Shown in pieces: positions 53,203 through 62,545 of a stretch of DNA of 64,000 bases. The stretch is from Paraburkholderia lycopersici. Lineage in GTDB: Bacteria > Pseudomonadota > Gammaproteobacteria > Burkholderiales > Burkholderiaceae. Under the pieces are notes generated by a model that was not told the origin of the DNA, ran no database searches, and saw only the letters and a program-made list of their open reading frames with translations. The position numbers and the translations under genes are program-made. Numbering within the stretch: the stretch's first letter is position 1; the number at the start of each line of letters is the position of its first letter. The stretch lies in the NCBI RefSeq assembly GCF_900096975.1, contig NZ_FMYQ01000004.1, forward strand, positions 124,001 to 188,000, written 5' to 3'.

Positions 53203-53924
53203 GCGTGCCGCACGAAGACTGGAGCGAGGCCGCGCGTTTCGCGCTTTACTATGCGCCGCCGCGCGACTCGGCGTGGTGGCGGGCGGGTTGCGCGTGGCTG
53301 GGCCGCGATCCCGAAACCGGTGCCCCGCTCGCGCCGCCGCATCTGGCGGGGCTCGCACAGCCGCTCGACGCGCTCACCGTTGCGCCGCGCCGCTACGGCT
53401 GGCACGGTACGCTCGTGCCGCCGTTCCGGCTCGCGAACGGCGTGACGCCCGAGGCGCTCGTCGCTGTTGCGCAGCGGTGGGCGCTGCGGCAAGCGCGCTT
53501 CGCGGCAAACGTCGAGGCGGCGACGCTTGGCCGCTTCGTCGCATTGCGCCCGGCCGACGAAGCGGGCGAGACCGCGCTGCGCGAACTCGCCGCCAGCGCA
53601 TTGCGCGCGCTCGGCGCCCTGCGCGCCGCACAAACGCCGGCTGAACTCGCGAAGCGCCTCGATGCTTCGCTCACGCCGCGTCAACGCGCATACGTTCAAG
53701 AGTGGGGCTATCCGTACGTGCTCGAAGAATTCCGTTTTCACATGACGCTCTCCGACTCGCTCGGCGACGCCCATACGTGCGCGCGACTCGTCGAGGCCTG
53801 GAACACGCAGATGCGCGATGCGCCCGCGCTGCCCGTGGAGGGCGCCGCGCTTTTCGTCGAGCCGCGGCCCGGCGCGCCGTTCGTGCTATGGCGCCGGCTG
53901 CCGTTCGCGGAGGCCCGTGCATGA
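53199..53924 (+). CDS. DUF1045 phosphonate-locus protein, 2H phosphoesterase-like
   Basis: 241 residues from a GTG overlapping the phnF stop (GTGA). Two HxT motifs, H69-G-T71 (RYGWHGTLVPPFRL) and H181-M-T183 (EFRFHMTLSDSL), in the right order for a 2H phosphoesterase. It belongs to the DUF1045/TIGR03223 family, found almost only in C-P lyase operons. Inference: it could cleave the cyclic phosphodiester 5-phosphoribosyl 1,2-cyclic phosphate in place of PhnP, which is not in the window. Its end overlaps phnN's ATG. Confidence 0.85.
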   Translation: MSVPHEDWSEAARFALYYAPPRDSAWWRAGCAWLGRDPETGAPLAPPHLAGLAQPLDALTVAPRRYGWHGTLVPPFRLANGVTPEALVAVAQRWALRQARFAANVEAATLGRFVALRPADEAGETALRELAASALRALGALRAAQTPAELAKRLDASLTPRQRAYVQEWGYPYVLEEFRFHMTLSDSLGDAHTCARLVEAWNTQMRDAPALPVEGAALFVEPRPGAPFVLWRRLPFAEARA

Positions 53925-54472
53925 AGGGCGGTCTGATCTACGTGATGGGGCCTTCGGGGGCGGGCAAGGACACGCTGCTGCGTTTCGCGCGCGAGCGGCT
54001 CGCCGGGGAGGCCGTGGTGTTCGCGCATCGCTACATCACGCGCGAAGAGAGCGGCGGCGAGAACCACATCGCGCTGACCGAACCCGAATTCGAAGCGCGC
54101 TCGCGGCGCGGCCTCTTCGCGCTCGAGTGGCGCAGCCATGCGCTGCGCTATGGCGTGGGCGTGGAGATCGACCAATGGATGGCGTCCGGTTGCACCGTCG
54201 TGGTGAACGGTTCGCGCGCCTATGCTGGCGAGGCGTTCGAACGCTACCCGTGCATGACGCTCGTGCATGTCGAGGCCGCGCAGCACGTGCTGGCCGCGCG
54301 CCTCGCCTCGCGGGCGCGGGAGACGCCCGAACAGGTGGCGGCGCGCCTTGCGCGGCGCGCGCCGTTCGAGGTGCCCCCTGGCGCGATGTTCTCCCGCATC
54401 GACAACTCGGGGCGGCTCGAGGAGGCTGGCGAGGCGTTCATCGAGGTCGTGCGCCGCGTGACGGCAGGATAG
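53921..54472 (+). CDS. phnN: Ribose 1,5-bisphosphokinase
   Basis: 183 residues (family 185). Guanylate-kinase-like: Walker A GPSGAGKDT at 10-18, HRYITREESGGENHIALTEPEFEAR and FALEWRSHALRYGVG match PhnN. It phosphorylates ribose 1,5-bisphosphate to PRPP, the last step after C-P cleavage and cyclic phosphate opening. Co-expressed with phnF and DUF1045 by overlapping starts. Confidence 0.95.
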   Translation: MKGGLIYVMGPSGAGKDTLLRFARERLAGEAVVFAHRYITREESGGENHIALTEPEFEARSRRGLFALEWRSHALRYGVGVEIDQWMASGCTVVVNGSRAYAGEAFERYPCMTLVHVEAAQHVLAARLASRARETPEQVAARLARRAPFEVPPGAMFSRIDNSGRLEEAGEAFIEVVRRVTAG

Positions 54473-54580
54473 TAAGGACGCACGCCTTAACCGCCGCTTA
54501 AGGGCTCGAACTGGCTGGGGGATTTTTGGTCGGGCGCGGTCGCCGTGAGAAGATGCTGGCGACCCGCGAACTCAACGAGA

Positions 54581-55507
54581 ATGCCCTTGGACCGTTTCCA
54601 GGAGATGCAGATTTTCACGCGCATCGTCGATCGCCGCAGCTTCACGCAGGCGGCCGAGGATCTGAACCTGCCGCGTGCAACGGTCACCAATTCGATCAAG
54701 CGTCTCGAAGCGCGCCTCGGCGTGCGGCTGCTCGAACGCACCACGCGCCAGGTGAAGCCGACGCTCGACGGCGACGCCTACTATCAACGCTGCATGCGTC
54801 TGCTCGCGGACCTTGAGGAAACTGAAGAGGCGTTTCGCGACCCCGACCCGCAAGGGCGGCTACGCGTGAACATGCAGGGCACGCTCGCGCAGTATTTCGT
54901 GGTGCCGCGGCTGCCCGACTTCCTTGCGCGCTATCCGCGCATCGAACTCTTCATGGGTTCGAGCGACCAGTTCGTCGACCTCGTGCGCGAGGGTGTGGAC
55001 TGCGTGCTGCGCGCCGGCGAACTGGCCGACTCTTCGATGATCGCGCGGCGCGTGGCGCTGCTGGAGCAGGTGACCTGCGCGAGCCCCGCCTATCTCGAAC
55101 GGCACGGCGATCCGGAATCGATCGAGGCGCTCGACGGCGCGGGCGAGCGAGCGCCAGGCCGCGCGGGCCACCGGGCGGTGAACTATCTTTCGCCGGCCAC
55201 GGGCCGCGCGCTTCCGCTCGAATTCACGGCCCCCGATGGCGTCAAGCGCGTGACGCTGCCCGGGCCGGTGGCGGTGAACGGCGCGGAACTCTACACGGCC
55301 GGCGCGCTGGCGGGTCTGGGCATCGTGCAGGTGCCGCGCTACCGCGTGCGCGAGCAGCTCGCCAACGGCGAGCTGTGCGTCGTTCTGCCGGCGCATCCGC
55401 CTCCGCCTATGCCGGTATCCGTGCTGTACCCGCAGAACCGCCAGCTCTCGCTGCGCGTGCGCACGTTCGCCGACTGGCTCGTGCAGGTGTTCGCCGACGT
55501 CGCCTGA
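54581..55507 (+). CDS. LysR-family transcriptional regulator
   Basis: 308 residues. HTH with MQIFTRIVDRRSFTQAAEDLNLPRATVTNSIKRLEARLGVRLLERTTRQV and the C-terminal effector domain (LEFTAPDGVKRVTLPGPVAVNGAELYTAGALAGLGIVQVPR). Start at 54581. It belongs to the CrgA/YhaJ-like LysR group. No obvious target next to it: phnN lies upstream, an IclR gene convergent. Confidence 0.88.
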   Translation: MPLDRFQEMQIFTRIVDRRSFTQAAEDLNLPRATVTNSIKRLEARLGVRLLERTTRQVKPTLDGDAYYQRCMRLLADLEETEEAFRDPDPQGRLRVNMQGTLAQYFVVPRLPDFLARYPRIELFMGSSDQFVDLVREGVDCVLRAGELADSSMIARRVALLEQVTCASPAYLERHGDPESIEALDGAGERAPGRAGHRAVNYLSPATGRALPLEFTAPDGVKRVTLPGPVAVNGAELYTAGALAGLGIVQVPRYRVREQLANGELCVVLPAHPPPPMPVSVLYPQNRQLSLRVRTFADWLVQVFADVA

Positions 55508-55527
55508 GCGAGAGCCGGCCTGCGTGC

Positions 55528-56352
55528 TCAGGTGCGTCGCGCGACCATGCCGGACACGCGCGCCGCGGCTTGCTGAAGCGGCTCGAGAAAGGTCTTCACC
55601 ATCTGCTTCGCCGACGTGCGCTGCGCGTTGCCGCTGATGTTCATCGCGGCGATCACGCGGCCCTGCCGATTGCGGATCGGCGCCGAGATCGAGATGAGGC
55701 CGCCTTCCAGTTCCTGATCGACGATGGCCCAGCCCTGCTGGCGCACCTGCGCGATGATCTTCTTGAGTTCGCCGATATCGGTGACCGTGCGCGCCGTGTG
55801 CGCATAGAGCGGCGTGGAGCCGAGCGTTTCGTCGAGCGCGGCGTCGTCGAGCGACGCGAGCAGGACGCGCCCCATCGAGGTGCAGTAAGCGGGCAGGCGG
55901 CTGCCGATCGAAAGATTGATCGTCATGATCTTGTGAGTGGGCACGCGCAGCACGTAGACGATTTCGGTGCGGTCGAGCACGGCCGCCGAGCAGCTCTCGT
56001 GCACCTCCTGGGAGAGCTCTTCCATTACCGGCTCGGCGAGGTTCCAGAACGGCATCGACGTGAGGTATGCGAAGCCGAGGTCGAGAATGCGCGGGGTGAG
56101 GCGAAAGAGCCGCCCCTCGGCTTCGACGTAGCCGAGCGTCTGCAGTGTGAGGAGGATGCGGCGCGCGCCCGCGCGCGTGAGGCCGGTCGCGGCGGCGACG
56201 TCGGTGAGGGTCTGCTCGGGATGCTCGGCGTTGAACGCGCGGATCACCGAAAGCCCGCGCGCGAACGACTGCACATAGGAGTCGCCCGGCTTTTCGGGAA
56301 TCTCCTGCGGTTCGGCGGAACGGTCTGGCGAGGCACGGGAAGCAGAATTCAT
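55528..56352 (-). CDS. pcaR: IclR-family regulator (PcaR/PobR-like)
   Basis: 274 residues. An IclR wHTH at ~28-80 (YVQSFARGLSVIRAFNAEHPEQTLTDVAAATGLTRAGARRILLTLQTLGYVE) and IclR effector domain ending LEPLQQAAARVSGMVARR, the close pattern of PcaR/PcaU/PobR. It may respond to beta-ketoadipate. The only pathway gene in the window is the thiolase at 61148, which carries two 15-bp sites of PcaR type upstream. Name tentative. ATG at 56352. Confidence 0.85.
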   Translation of the reverse strand: MNSASRASPDRSAEPQEIPEKPGDSYVQSFARGLSVIRAFNAEHPEQTLTDVAAATGLTRAGARRILLTLQTLGYVEAEGRLFRLTPRILDLGFAYLTSMPFWNLAEPVMEELSQEVHESCSAAVLDRTEIVYVLRVPTHKIMTINLSIGSRLPAYCTSMGRVLLASLDDAALDETLGSTPLYAHTARTVTDIGELKKIIAQVRQQGWAIVDQELEGGLISISAPIRNRQGRVIAAMNISGNAQRTSAKQMVKTFLEPLQQAAARVSGMVARRT

Positions 56353-56999
56353 GGGCGTGACGGTCGGTCTTGCTGCGGCGCTTGAAGAACCTATCAAGAT
56401 AACGCAAGCGATCGATTTCGCCAACAAGTGGCGGGGGTGGGATCGGCGCGAATCTGGGAGAGCGCGCGCCCGCTCGAGCCTCAATCGAACGACATGACAG
56501 CTCATGCGGCATATATGCGCACGATACCAATTTGCGTTCAGTTATTGATATCAGTCAATTAAATCTAGCCCGAAAAAATTGACGAAAGGATTGGTTGTAT
56601 ATAGCTAATTATCGGTGTCCGGAGAAATTAAAAGAAAAAATAAAATGTGCCGGCATTCGAACGAATCGCGACACTTTCTTCCGTTTGCCCAGTCGGGTTC
56701 GTCGGCACCATCGTTCCCTCTCATCGCTTGCGCACGCCAATCCGCCGGCCCAAAATGCGCCCCGCAACGAGCATCCACGGGCATGAAAGCTTATAGAAAG
56801 ATAATTGCGGCTTTCCGCCGCGCTTGCCTGGATGAGCCTGGACCCGCTAGTGATTCCTTAGCAAAGATCAAATTTTGAGATTGGTCCTTTCCGTAGAATT
56901 CGCGCTGAATACGATACGGGTGCATTTTGCGTGGCGAATTTGCGATGCAAATGTGTTGGGTGTGAGGCGTTTTTGGTGGACAACGGAAAACAGGCAAAC
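56353..56999. other. Divergent intergenic region pcaR / cyoA
   Basis: 647 bp, AT-rich from 56520 to 56650 and 56860 to 56950. It holds an ANR-like site TTGATATCAGTCAA (56545) and a nearby TTGACG with a following AT-rich block. Only short frames without family similarity are present. Confidence 0.55.
56545..56558. promoter_or_regulatory. ANR/FNR-like box TTGATATCAGTCAA
   Basis: Matches TTGAT-N4-ATCAA at 9 of 10 positions (GTCAA in the second arm). It lies 442 bp before cyoA and 20 bp upstream of a TTGACG hexamer at 56579. Oxygen control of the cyo oxidase is biologically sensible, but the distance leaves it uncertain. Confidence 0.35.
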
Positions 57000-57896
57000 A
57001 TGAAAGACAGGAAAGCCTTTAAAAGGTGGTTAATCCCCCTCGGCGGTGGGCTGCTCGTTTCTCTTGCGGGGTGCAGCGGCAATTTTGCCGTGCTGGACCC
57101 GAAGGGCAGCGTGGGCATGGCCGAGAGATCGCTCATCGCCACGGCCACATGGGCCATGCTGCTGGTCGTGGTGCCCGTCATTATCCTGACGCTCCTGTTC
57201 GCGTGGCGCTATCGCGCCTCCAACCGCAACGCGACCTACGCGCCGAAGTGGGCCCATTCCACGGCGATCGAAGTGGTGGTCTGGGCCATTCCTGCCGCGA
57301 TCATTCTCTTCCTCGCCATTCTCACGTGGCGCACCTCGCACGAGCTCGATCCGTACAAGCCGCTGGAGTCGAGCGTGAAGCCCATCAACGTCGAAGTCGT
57401 CGCGCTCGACTGGAAATGGCTCTTCATCTACCCGGACCTCGGCATCGCCTCGGTGAACCAGCTGGCAGTGCCGGTCGGCACGCCGGTCAACTTCCGCATC
57501 ACGTCCGATTCGGTGATGAATTCGTTCTTCATCCCGCAGCTCGGCACGCAGGTCTACGCCATGGCGGGCATGCAAACGCGTCTGCATCTGATCGCCGACG
57601 AAGCCGGCGATTTCGATGGCCTTTCGTCGAACTACAGCGGCAAGGGCTTTTCGGACATGAAGTTCCGCACGCTCGCCACGAGCCAGAAGGACTTCGACGC
57701 GTGGGTGCAGAAGGTGAAGGCGTCATCGACGCAGCTTTCGATGGATCAGTACGCAACGGTTTCGCAGCCGCAGGAGAAAGCGCCCGTTCAGTACTTCTCG
57801 ACGGTCGATCCGAAGCTCTTCAATAACATCATCGCGAAGTACAACAACGGCCACGTCACGAATTTCAGTGACCCGTCGTGTGTGACCAAGGGGTAA
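57000..57896 (+). CDS. cyoA: Cytochrome bo3 ubiquinol oxidase subunit II
   Basis: 298 residues. Lipoprotein signal ending LLVSLAGCSG (Cys25), two transmembrane helices (about 45-70 and 85-108) and a periplasmic cupredoxin domain with VVALDWKWLFIYPD and DSVMNSFFIPQLGTQVYAMAGMQTRLHL. The CuA Cys ligands are absent, so quinol and not cytochrome c is the electron donor. Start at 57000. First gene of cyoABCD. Confidence 0.97.
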   Translation: MKDRKAFKRWLIPLGGGLLVSLAGCSGNFAVLDPKGSVGMAERSLIATATWAMLLVVVPVIILTLLFAWRYRASNRNATYAPKWAHSTAIEVVVWAIPAAIILFLAILTWRTSHELDPYKPLESSVKPINVEVVALDWKWLFIYPDLGIASVNQLAVPVGTPVNFRITSDSVMNSFFIPQLGTQVYAMAGMQTRLHLIADEAGDFDGLSSNYSGKGFSDMKFRTLATSQKDFDAWVQKVKASSTQLSMDQYATVSQPQEKAPVQYFSTVDPKLFNNIIAKYNNGHVTNFSDPSCVTKG

Positions 57897-57902
57897 GCAG
57901 GC

Positions 57903-59912
57903 ATGTTCGGCAAACTTACATTAGAGGCGATTCCGTTCGATCAGCCCATCATCATGGGCGCCGCGGCGTTCATGGCGCTGATCGTCATCGGCGTGCTCGG
58001 TTTCGTTACCGTGACCGGCAAGTGGAAGTACATCTGGACCGAGTGGCTCACGAGCGTGGACCACAAGCGCATCGGCGTGATGTACATGATCGTGGCAGTG
58101 CTCATGCTCGTGCGCGGCTTCGCCGACGCGGTCATGATGCGTATCCAGCAGGCCATGGCGTTCCATTCGCCCGGTTATCTGCCGCCGCATCACTTCGACC
58201 AGATCTTCACGGCGCACGGCGTCATCATGATCTTCTTCATGGCGATGGCGCTCATGGTCGGCTTCTTCAACCTCGTCGTGCCTCTGCAGATCGGCGCACG
58301 CGACGTGGCGTTCCCGTTCCTGAACTCGCTCTCGTTCTGGATGACGGCGATCAGCGCAATCCTCATCAACCTGTCGCTCGTGGTCGGTGAGTTCGCGAAG
58401 GTAGGCTGGCTCGCGTATCCGCCGCTCTCCGAACTGCAGTTCAGTCCGGACGTGGGGGTCGACTATTACATCTGGGCGGTTCAGCTCTCCGGTGTCGGCA
58501 CCTTGATTACGGGCGTGAACTTCTTCGTCACGATCCTCAAGATGCGCGCGCCGGGCATGTCGCTCATGAAGATGCCGGTGTTCACGTGGACGGCGCTGTG
58601 CTCGAACGTGCTGATCATGGCGACGTTCCCGATCCTCACCGTCGCGGTGGCGCTGCTCGGCCTCGACCGCTACGTCGGCACGCACTTCTTCACGAACGAC
58701 GCCGGCGGCAACGCCATGCTGTACCTGAACCTGATCTGGGCGTGGGGCCACCCCGAGGTGTACATCCTCGTGCTGCCTGCGTTCGGCATCTATTCGGAAG
58801 TGATGGCCACGTTCTGCAAGAAGCCGCTGTTCGGCTACAAGACGATGGTCTATGCCTCGTGTGCGATCATGGTGCTCGCGTTCCTCGTGTGGGCGCACCA
58901 CTTCTTCACGATGGGCTCGGGCGCAGACGTCAACGCGTTCTTCGGCATCGCGACCATGATCATCGCCATTCCAACGGGCGTGAAGATTTTCAACTGGCTG
59001 TTCACGATGTACCGCGGCCGCGTTCACTTCACCGCGCCGGTGCTCTGGACCATCGGCTTCATGGTGACGTTCTCGATCGGCGGCATGACCGGCGTGATGA
59101 TGGCGATCCCGGGCGCGGACTTCGTGCTGCACAACTCGCTCTTCCTGATTGCCCACTTCCATAACGCCATCATCGGCGGCGTGGTGTTCGGCTACCTCGC
59201 AGGCCTGCAGTACTGGTTCCCGAAGGTGTTCGGCATCAAGCCCAGCGAGAAGCTCGGCAAGGCGTCGTTCTGGTGCTGGTTCATCGGCTTCTACGTGGCC
59301 TTCGTGCCCCTCTACGTGCTCGGCTTCATGGGCGCGACGCGTCGCACGAATCACTACGACGTGCCCGAATGGCATCCGTACTTCATCGTTGCCGCGATCG
59401 GCGCAGCGATCATCGCGGTTGGTATCGTGTTCCAGGTTCTGCTGTGGGTGATGGCCTTTGTGAACCGCAACAAGGCGGAATGCAAGGACGTGACCGGCGA
59501 CCCCTGGGACGGACGCACGCTCGAATGGTCGACCTCGTCGCCGCCGGCGGTTTATAACTTCGCCGTCATCCCGCACGTGGACGAGATCGACGTCTTCGCG
59601 CACATGAAGGAAGCGGGCCGCGGTCCTGGCCTCCTCGCGAAATACAGCGACATCCATATGCCGTCCAACACGTCGGCGGGCTTCTTCGTCGGCATCTTCA
59701 GCCTGGTGCTGGGCTTCGCGGCGGTGTGGCACATCACGTGGCTCGCGGTGCTCGGGTTCGTTGGCGTCGCGCTGACGGTCATCCTCAAGAGCTTCGGCAA
59801 CAACGACGGTTATTACATTCCGGCCGCCAAGGTCCGCGAGATCGAGGAACGGCGCTTCGGCACCGGCGCGGCCGCGGCTAAGCGTGATCTGGTCGCCGAG
59901 GAGGCAATCTGA
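57903..59912 (+). CDS. cyoB: Cytochrome bo3 ubiquinol oxidase subunit I
   Basis: 669 residues. Haem-copper oxidase core. Haem-b His105 in IFTAHGVIM, CuB His283 in WAWGHPEVY, the His pair in [11 protein letters not shown], and the haem-o and haem-b ligands in [11 protein letters not shown]. Reduces O2 to water and pumps protons. The stop overlaps cyoC's start (TGATG). Confidence 0.98.
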   Translation: MFGKLTLEAIPFDQPIIMGAAAFMALIVIGVLGFVTVTGKWKYIWTEWLTSVDHKRIGVMYMIVAVLMLVRGFADAVMMRIQQAMAFHSPGYLPPHHFDQIFTAHGVIMIFFMAMALMVGFFNLVVPLQIGARDVAFPFLNSLSFWMTAISAILINLSLVVGEFAKVGWLAYPPLSELQFSPDVGVDYYIWAVQLSGVGTLITGVNFFVTILKMRAPGMSLMKMPVFTWTALCSNVLIMATFPILTVAVALLGLDRYVGTHFFTNDAGGNAMLYLNLIWAWGHPEVYILVLPAFGIYSEVMATFCKKPLFGYKTMVYASCAIMVLAFLVWAHHFFTMGSGADVNAFFGIATMIIAIPTGVKIFNWLFTMYRGRVHFTAPVLWTIGFMVTFSIGGMTGVMMAIPGADFVLHNSLFLIAHFHNAIIGGVVFGYLAGLQYWFPKVFGIKPSEKLGKASFWCWFIGFYVAFVPLYVLGFMGATRRTNHYDVPEWHPYFIVAAIGAAIIAVGIVFQVLLWVMAFVNRNKAECKDVTGDPWDGRTLEWSTSSPPAVYNFAVIPHVDEIDVFAHMKEAGRGPGLLAKYSDIHMPSNTSAGFFVGIFSLVLGFAAVWHITWLAVLGFVGVALTVILKSFGNNDGYYIPAAKVREIEERRFGTGAAAAKRDLVAEEAI

Positions 59913-60523
59913 TGTTACAGAAAACCCATGCGGCAACCCTCGCCGAAATCGATCATCACGATCACCCGCAATCGCACTCGGTATTCGGCTTCTGGATCTA
60001 CCTGATGACCGACTGCGTGCTGTTCGCGGCGCTGTTCGCCACGTTCGGCGTGCTGAGCCACCAGTTCGCTGGCGGCCCCACCGGCAAGGACCTGTTCGAC
60101 GTTCCGGGCGTCGCGCTCGAAACGGCCGTGCTGCTGCTCTCGAGCATCACGTACGGCTTCGCGATGCTCGGCGCGCAACAGCGCAAGAATGGTGTCGTGC
60201 TCGGCTGGCTCGCTGTCACCTTCATTCTGGGTGCGTCGTTCCTTGGGCTCGAACTGCGCGAGTTCTCGCACCTGATCGCAGACGGCGCCGGTCCGCAACG
60301 CAGCGCGTTCCTCTCGTCGTTTTTCACGCTCGTCGCGACGCACGGCCTGCACGTGTTCTTCGGTCTCCTGTGGATGCTCGTGATGATGCTCCAGGTGCTG
60401 CGCGCACCGCAGCTAGGCGACCAGGAAGTCCGCCGTCTCACGTGCCTGAGCCTCTTCTGGCACTTCCTCGACGTCGTGTGGATCTGCGTGTTTTCTTTTG
60501 TCTATCTGGGGAGCGTGCTCTAA
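59912..60523 (+). CDS. cyoC: Cytochrome bo3 ubiquinol oxidase subunit III
   Basis: 203 residues, five hydrophobic helices, normal for CyoC. FGFWIYLMTDCVLFAALFATFGVL and THGLHVFFGLLWMLVMMLQV are family motifs. Integral membrane subunit. Starts within the cyoB stop; ends directly against cyoD (TAAATG). Confidence 0.97.
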   Translation: MLQKTHAATLAEIDHHDHPQSHSVFGFWIYLMTDCVLFAALFATFGVLSHQFAGGPTGKDLFDVPGVALETAVLLLSSITYGFAMLGAQQRKNGVVLGWLAVTFILGASFLGLELREFSHLIADGAGPQRSAFLSSFFTLVATHGLHVFFGLLWMLVMMLQVLRAPQLGDQEVRRLTCLSLFWHFLDVVWICVFSFVYLGSVL

Positions 60524-60844
60524 ATGGCTCATACTCATGCGGAGTCCCACGGCAGCCTTGGCAGCTATGTGGCGGGCTTCATCCTTTCGGTGCTCCTCAC
60601 GGCCGGCGCGTTCGGCGTCGTGCTGCACGGCGCGCTTGACACTACCACGGCCCTGATCGTGATCGCGGTGCTCGCTTTCGTGCAGGTGGTTGTGCACCTC
60701 GTGTTCTTCCTGCATCTGAACATGTCGCCGGGGCAGGGCTGGAACGTGCTCTCGCTCGCGTACACGGTGCTGGCTGCCGCGTTCCTGATCTTCGGCACGA
60801 TGTGGGTCATGCACAATGTCGGCATGCTCATGATGTCGCGTTAA
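60524..60844 (+). CDS. cyoD: Cytochrome bo3 ubiquinol oxidase subunit IV
   Basis: 106 residues with three hydrophobic helices, LGSYVAGFILSVLLTAGAF and QVVVHLVFFLHLNMSPGQGWNVLSLAYTVL being the CyoD pattern. Assembles CuB in subunit I. Last gene of the operon; no cyoE follows, so haem O synthase must lie elsewhere. Terminator at 60886. Confidence 0.96.
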   Translation: MAHTHAESHGSLGSYVAGFILSVLLTAGAFGVVLHGALDTTTALIVIAVLAFVQVVVHLVFFLHLNMSPGQGWNVLSLAYTVLAAAFLIFGTMWVMHNVGMLMMSR

Positions 60845-60885
60845 GCGTCTGCTGCGCGGGCGCGCCTCGCGCGCCTGTGCATACG

Positions 60886-60921
60886 AAGGCCGCACGGACT
60901 CTCGTCCTGTGCGGCCTTTTT
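60886..60921 (+). terminator. Intrinsic terminator of cyoABCD
   Basis: AAGGCCGCAC (60886-60895) pairs with GTGCGGCCTT (60909-60918), inner GGAC/GTCC extends the stem, then T to 60921. Confidence 0.87.
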
Positions 60922-60987
60922 CATTTCTGGCGCATGGTCGGTACGCTTGACACCCGTCCCGCGCGACGCCTATCATGGGCGCCAAAA

Positions 60988-61002
60988 GTTCGTTTGTCGA
61001 TC
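60988..61002. promoter_or_regulatory. IclR/PcaR-type half-conserved site GTTCGTTTGTCGATC
   Basis: Agrees with the site 19 bp downstream at 12 of 15 positions, so tandem binding by an IclR dimer pair is likely. Confidence 0.45.
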
Positions 61003-61006
61003 ATTG

Positions 61007-61021
61007 GTTCGATAGTCGAAC
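61007..61021. promoter_or_regulatory. IclR/PcaR-type operator GTTCGATAGTCGAAC
   Basis: 15-bp near-perfect palindrome (GTTCGA/TCGAAC arms), 126 bp before the thiolase ATG. From memory it resembles the PcaR box GTTCGATAATCGCAC of Pseudomonas. The PcaR-like gene at 55528 is the obvious candidate regulator. Confidence 0.6.
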
Positions 61022-61147
61022 ATATCGCATCGGGACGCGCGGTCGATTCCCCTTCTTTTCGCCCGCGCAGCCAGTCAATCTCAATCATCTTTGCATGGGA
61101 TCGCGTGAAGCTGCTTACAGGCCGCGTGCGATCGAAAGGAGACTCAC

Positions 61148-62350
61148 ATGACGGAAGCCTTCATCTGCGACGCGATTCGCACGCCTATCGGCCGCTACGC
61201 GGGCGTCCTTGCCCATGTTCGCGCCGACGACCTCGGCGCCGTTCCCCTCAAGGCGCTGATGGAGCGCAACAAGGACGTGGACTGGACAGCGATCGACGAC
61301 GTCGTCTATGGCTGTGCGAATCAGGCGGGCGAAGACAACCGGAACGTCGCGCGCATGTCGTCGCTGCTGGCGGGGCTACCGCAGGCGGTGCCGGGATCGA
61401 CGGTGAACCGGCTGTGCGGCTCGGGCATGGACGCGGTGGGCATTGCCGCACGTGCGCTCAAGGCCGGCGAAACGGGGTTGATGATCGCGGGCGGCGTGGA
61501 GAGCATGAGTCGCGCGCCTTTCGTCATGGGCAAGTCCGCAAGCGCCTTTTCGCGCGACGCCGCGATCTACGACACGACAATCGGCTGGCGCTTCGTCAAT
61601 CCGCTGATGAAACAGCAGTACGGCGTCGACTCGATGCCGGAAACGGCGGAGAACGTCGCCGGCGATTACAACGTGAGCCGCGCGGATCAAGATGCGTTTG
61701 CGCTGCGCAGCCAGCAGAAGGCGGCGCGCGCGCAGGCCGATGGCACGCTGGCGCAGGAAATCGTCGCTGTCACCATTGCGCAGAAGAAGGGAGATCCGGT
61801 TGTCGTTTCGCGCGACGAGCACCCGCGGGAGACGAGTCTTGATACGCTGGCAAGACTAAAGGGCGTGGTGCGGGCCGATGGATCGGTTACGGCCGGCAAT
61901 GCCTCCGGTGTGAACGACGGCGCCTGTGCGCTGTTGCTTGCCAACGAGGAGAACGCGAGGCGCTTTGGGCTCGTGCCGCGTGCGCGGGTGCTCGGTGTGG
62001 CGACCGCGGGCGTCGCGCCGCGTGTGATGGGCATCGGGCCCGCGCCAGCTACCCAGAAGCTGCTTGCGCGCCTGAACATGACCATCGATCAGTTCGATGT
62101 TATCGAGTTGAACGAAGCATTTGCTTCGCAAGGGCTCGCCGTGCTGCGGATGCTCGGCGTCTCCGACGATGATCCTCGTGTCAATCCTAACGGCGGCGCT
62201 ATTGCGCTCGGGCATCCGCTTGGGATGAGCGGCGCTCGGCTCGTGACTACGGCTATGTATCAACTGCATCGCACACAGGGGCGTTTCGCGCTTTGCACGA
62301 TGTGTATCGGCGTGGGGCAAGGGATTGCTCTCGCCATCGAGCGGGTTTGA
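61148..62350 (+). CDS. pcaF: 3-oxoadipyl-CoA thiolase
   Basis: 400 residues. Thiolase with the nucleophilic Cys90 ([12 protein letters not shown]), His356 ([18 protein letters not shown]) and Cys386 ([10 protein letters not shown]). [32 protein letters not shown] and [12 protein letters not shown] are the PcaF/PaaJ pattern. Cleaves 3-oxoadipyl-CoA to succinyl-CoA and acetyl-CoA, the end of the beta-ketoadipate pathway. No pcaIJ adjoins in the window, so PaaJ-like use in phenylacetate breakdown is also possible. Confidence 0.92.
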   Translation: MTEAFICDAIRTPIGRYAGVLAHVRADDLGAVPLKALMERNKDVDWTAIDDVVYGCANQAGEDNRNVARMSSLLAGLPQAVPGSTVNRLCGSGMDAVGIAARALKAGETGLMIAGGVESMSRAPFVMGKSASAFSRDAAIYDTTIGWRFVNPLMKQQYGVDSMPETAENVAGDYNVSRADQDAFALRSQQKAARAQADGTLAQEIVAVTIAQKKGDPVVVSRDEHPRETSLDTLARLKGVVRADGSVTAGNASGVNDGACALLLANEENARRFGLVPRARVLGVATAGVAPRVMGIGPAPATQKLLARLNMTIDQFDVIELNEAFASQGLAVLRMLGVSDDDPRVNPNGGAIALGHPLGMSGARLVTTAMYQLHRTQGRFALCTMCIGVGQGIALAIERV

Positions 62351-62452
62351 TTGTTATTCGCTCTGAATCTCGAAAGCCTCGGGGTCGTGGTGATTCACTG
62401 CTTTTTTGAGGGGCGTGTTGCGCGATGGAGTGCTCCGCAGTGAGTGCGCGTG

Positions 62453-62495
62453 AAAAAGCCGGTGCATCGCGACATCGTCGCCATGCACCGGCTTT
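62453..62495 (-). terminator. Intrinsic terminator of gabD
   Basis: AAAGCCGGTGCAT (62455-62467) pairs with ATGCACCGGCTTT (62483-62495); the minus strand then runs into T (to 62453). 51 bp after the gabD stop. Confidence 0.85.
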
Positions 62496-62545
62496 GGCTT
62501 TTCCGCGCGGGCGCCCGTGAGGACGGCCGCCCTTCGTCTTGCCGC

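Larger units (their letters stand above)
60922..61147 (+). other. Promoter region of the thiolase gene
   Basis: 226 bp after the cyo terminator. It holds two 15-bp IclR-type sites (60988-61002, 61007-61021). The ATG at 61148 follows AAAGGAGACTC. Confidence 0.55.

Noticed and set aside
57921..59936. 671-residue minus-strand frame opposite cyoB
   Set aside because: His/Arg/Glu-rich antisense shadow of cyoB; typical of GC-rich genes.
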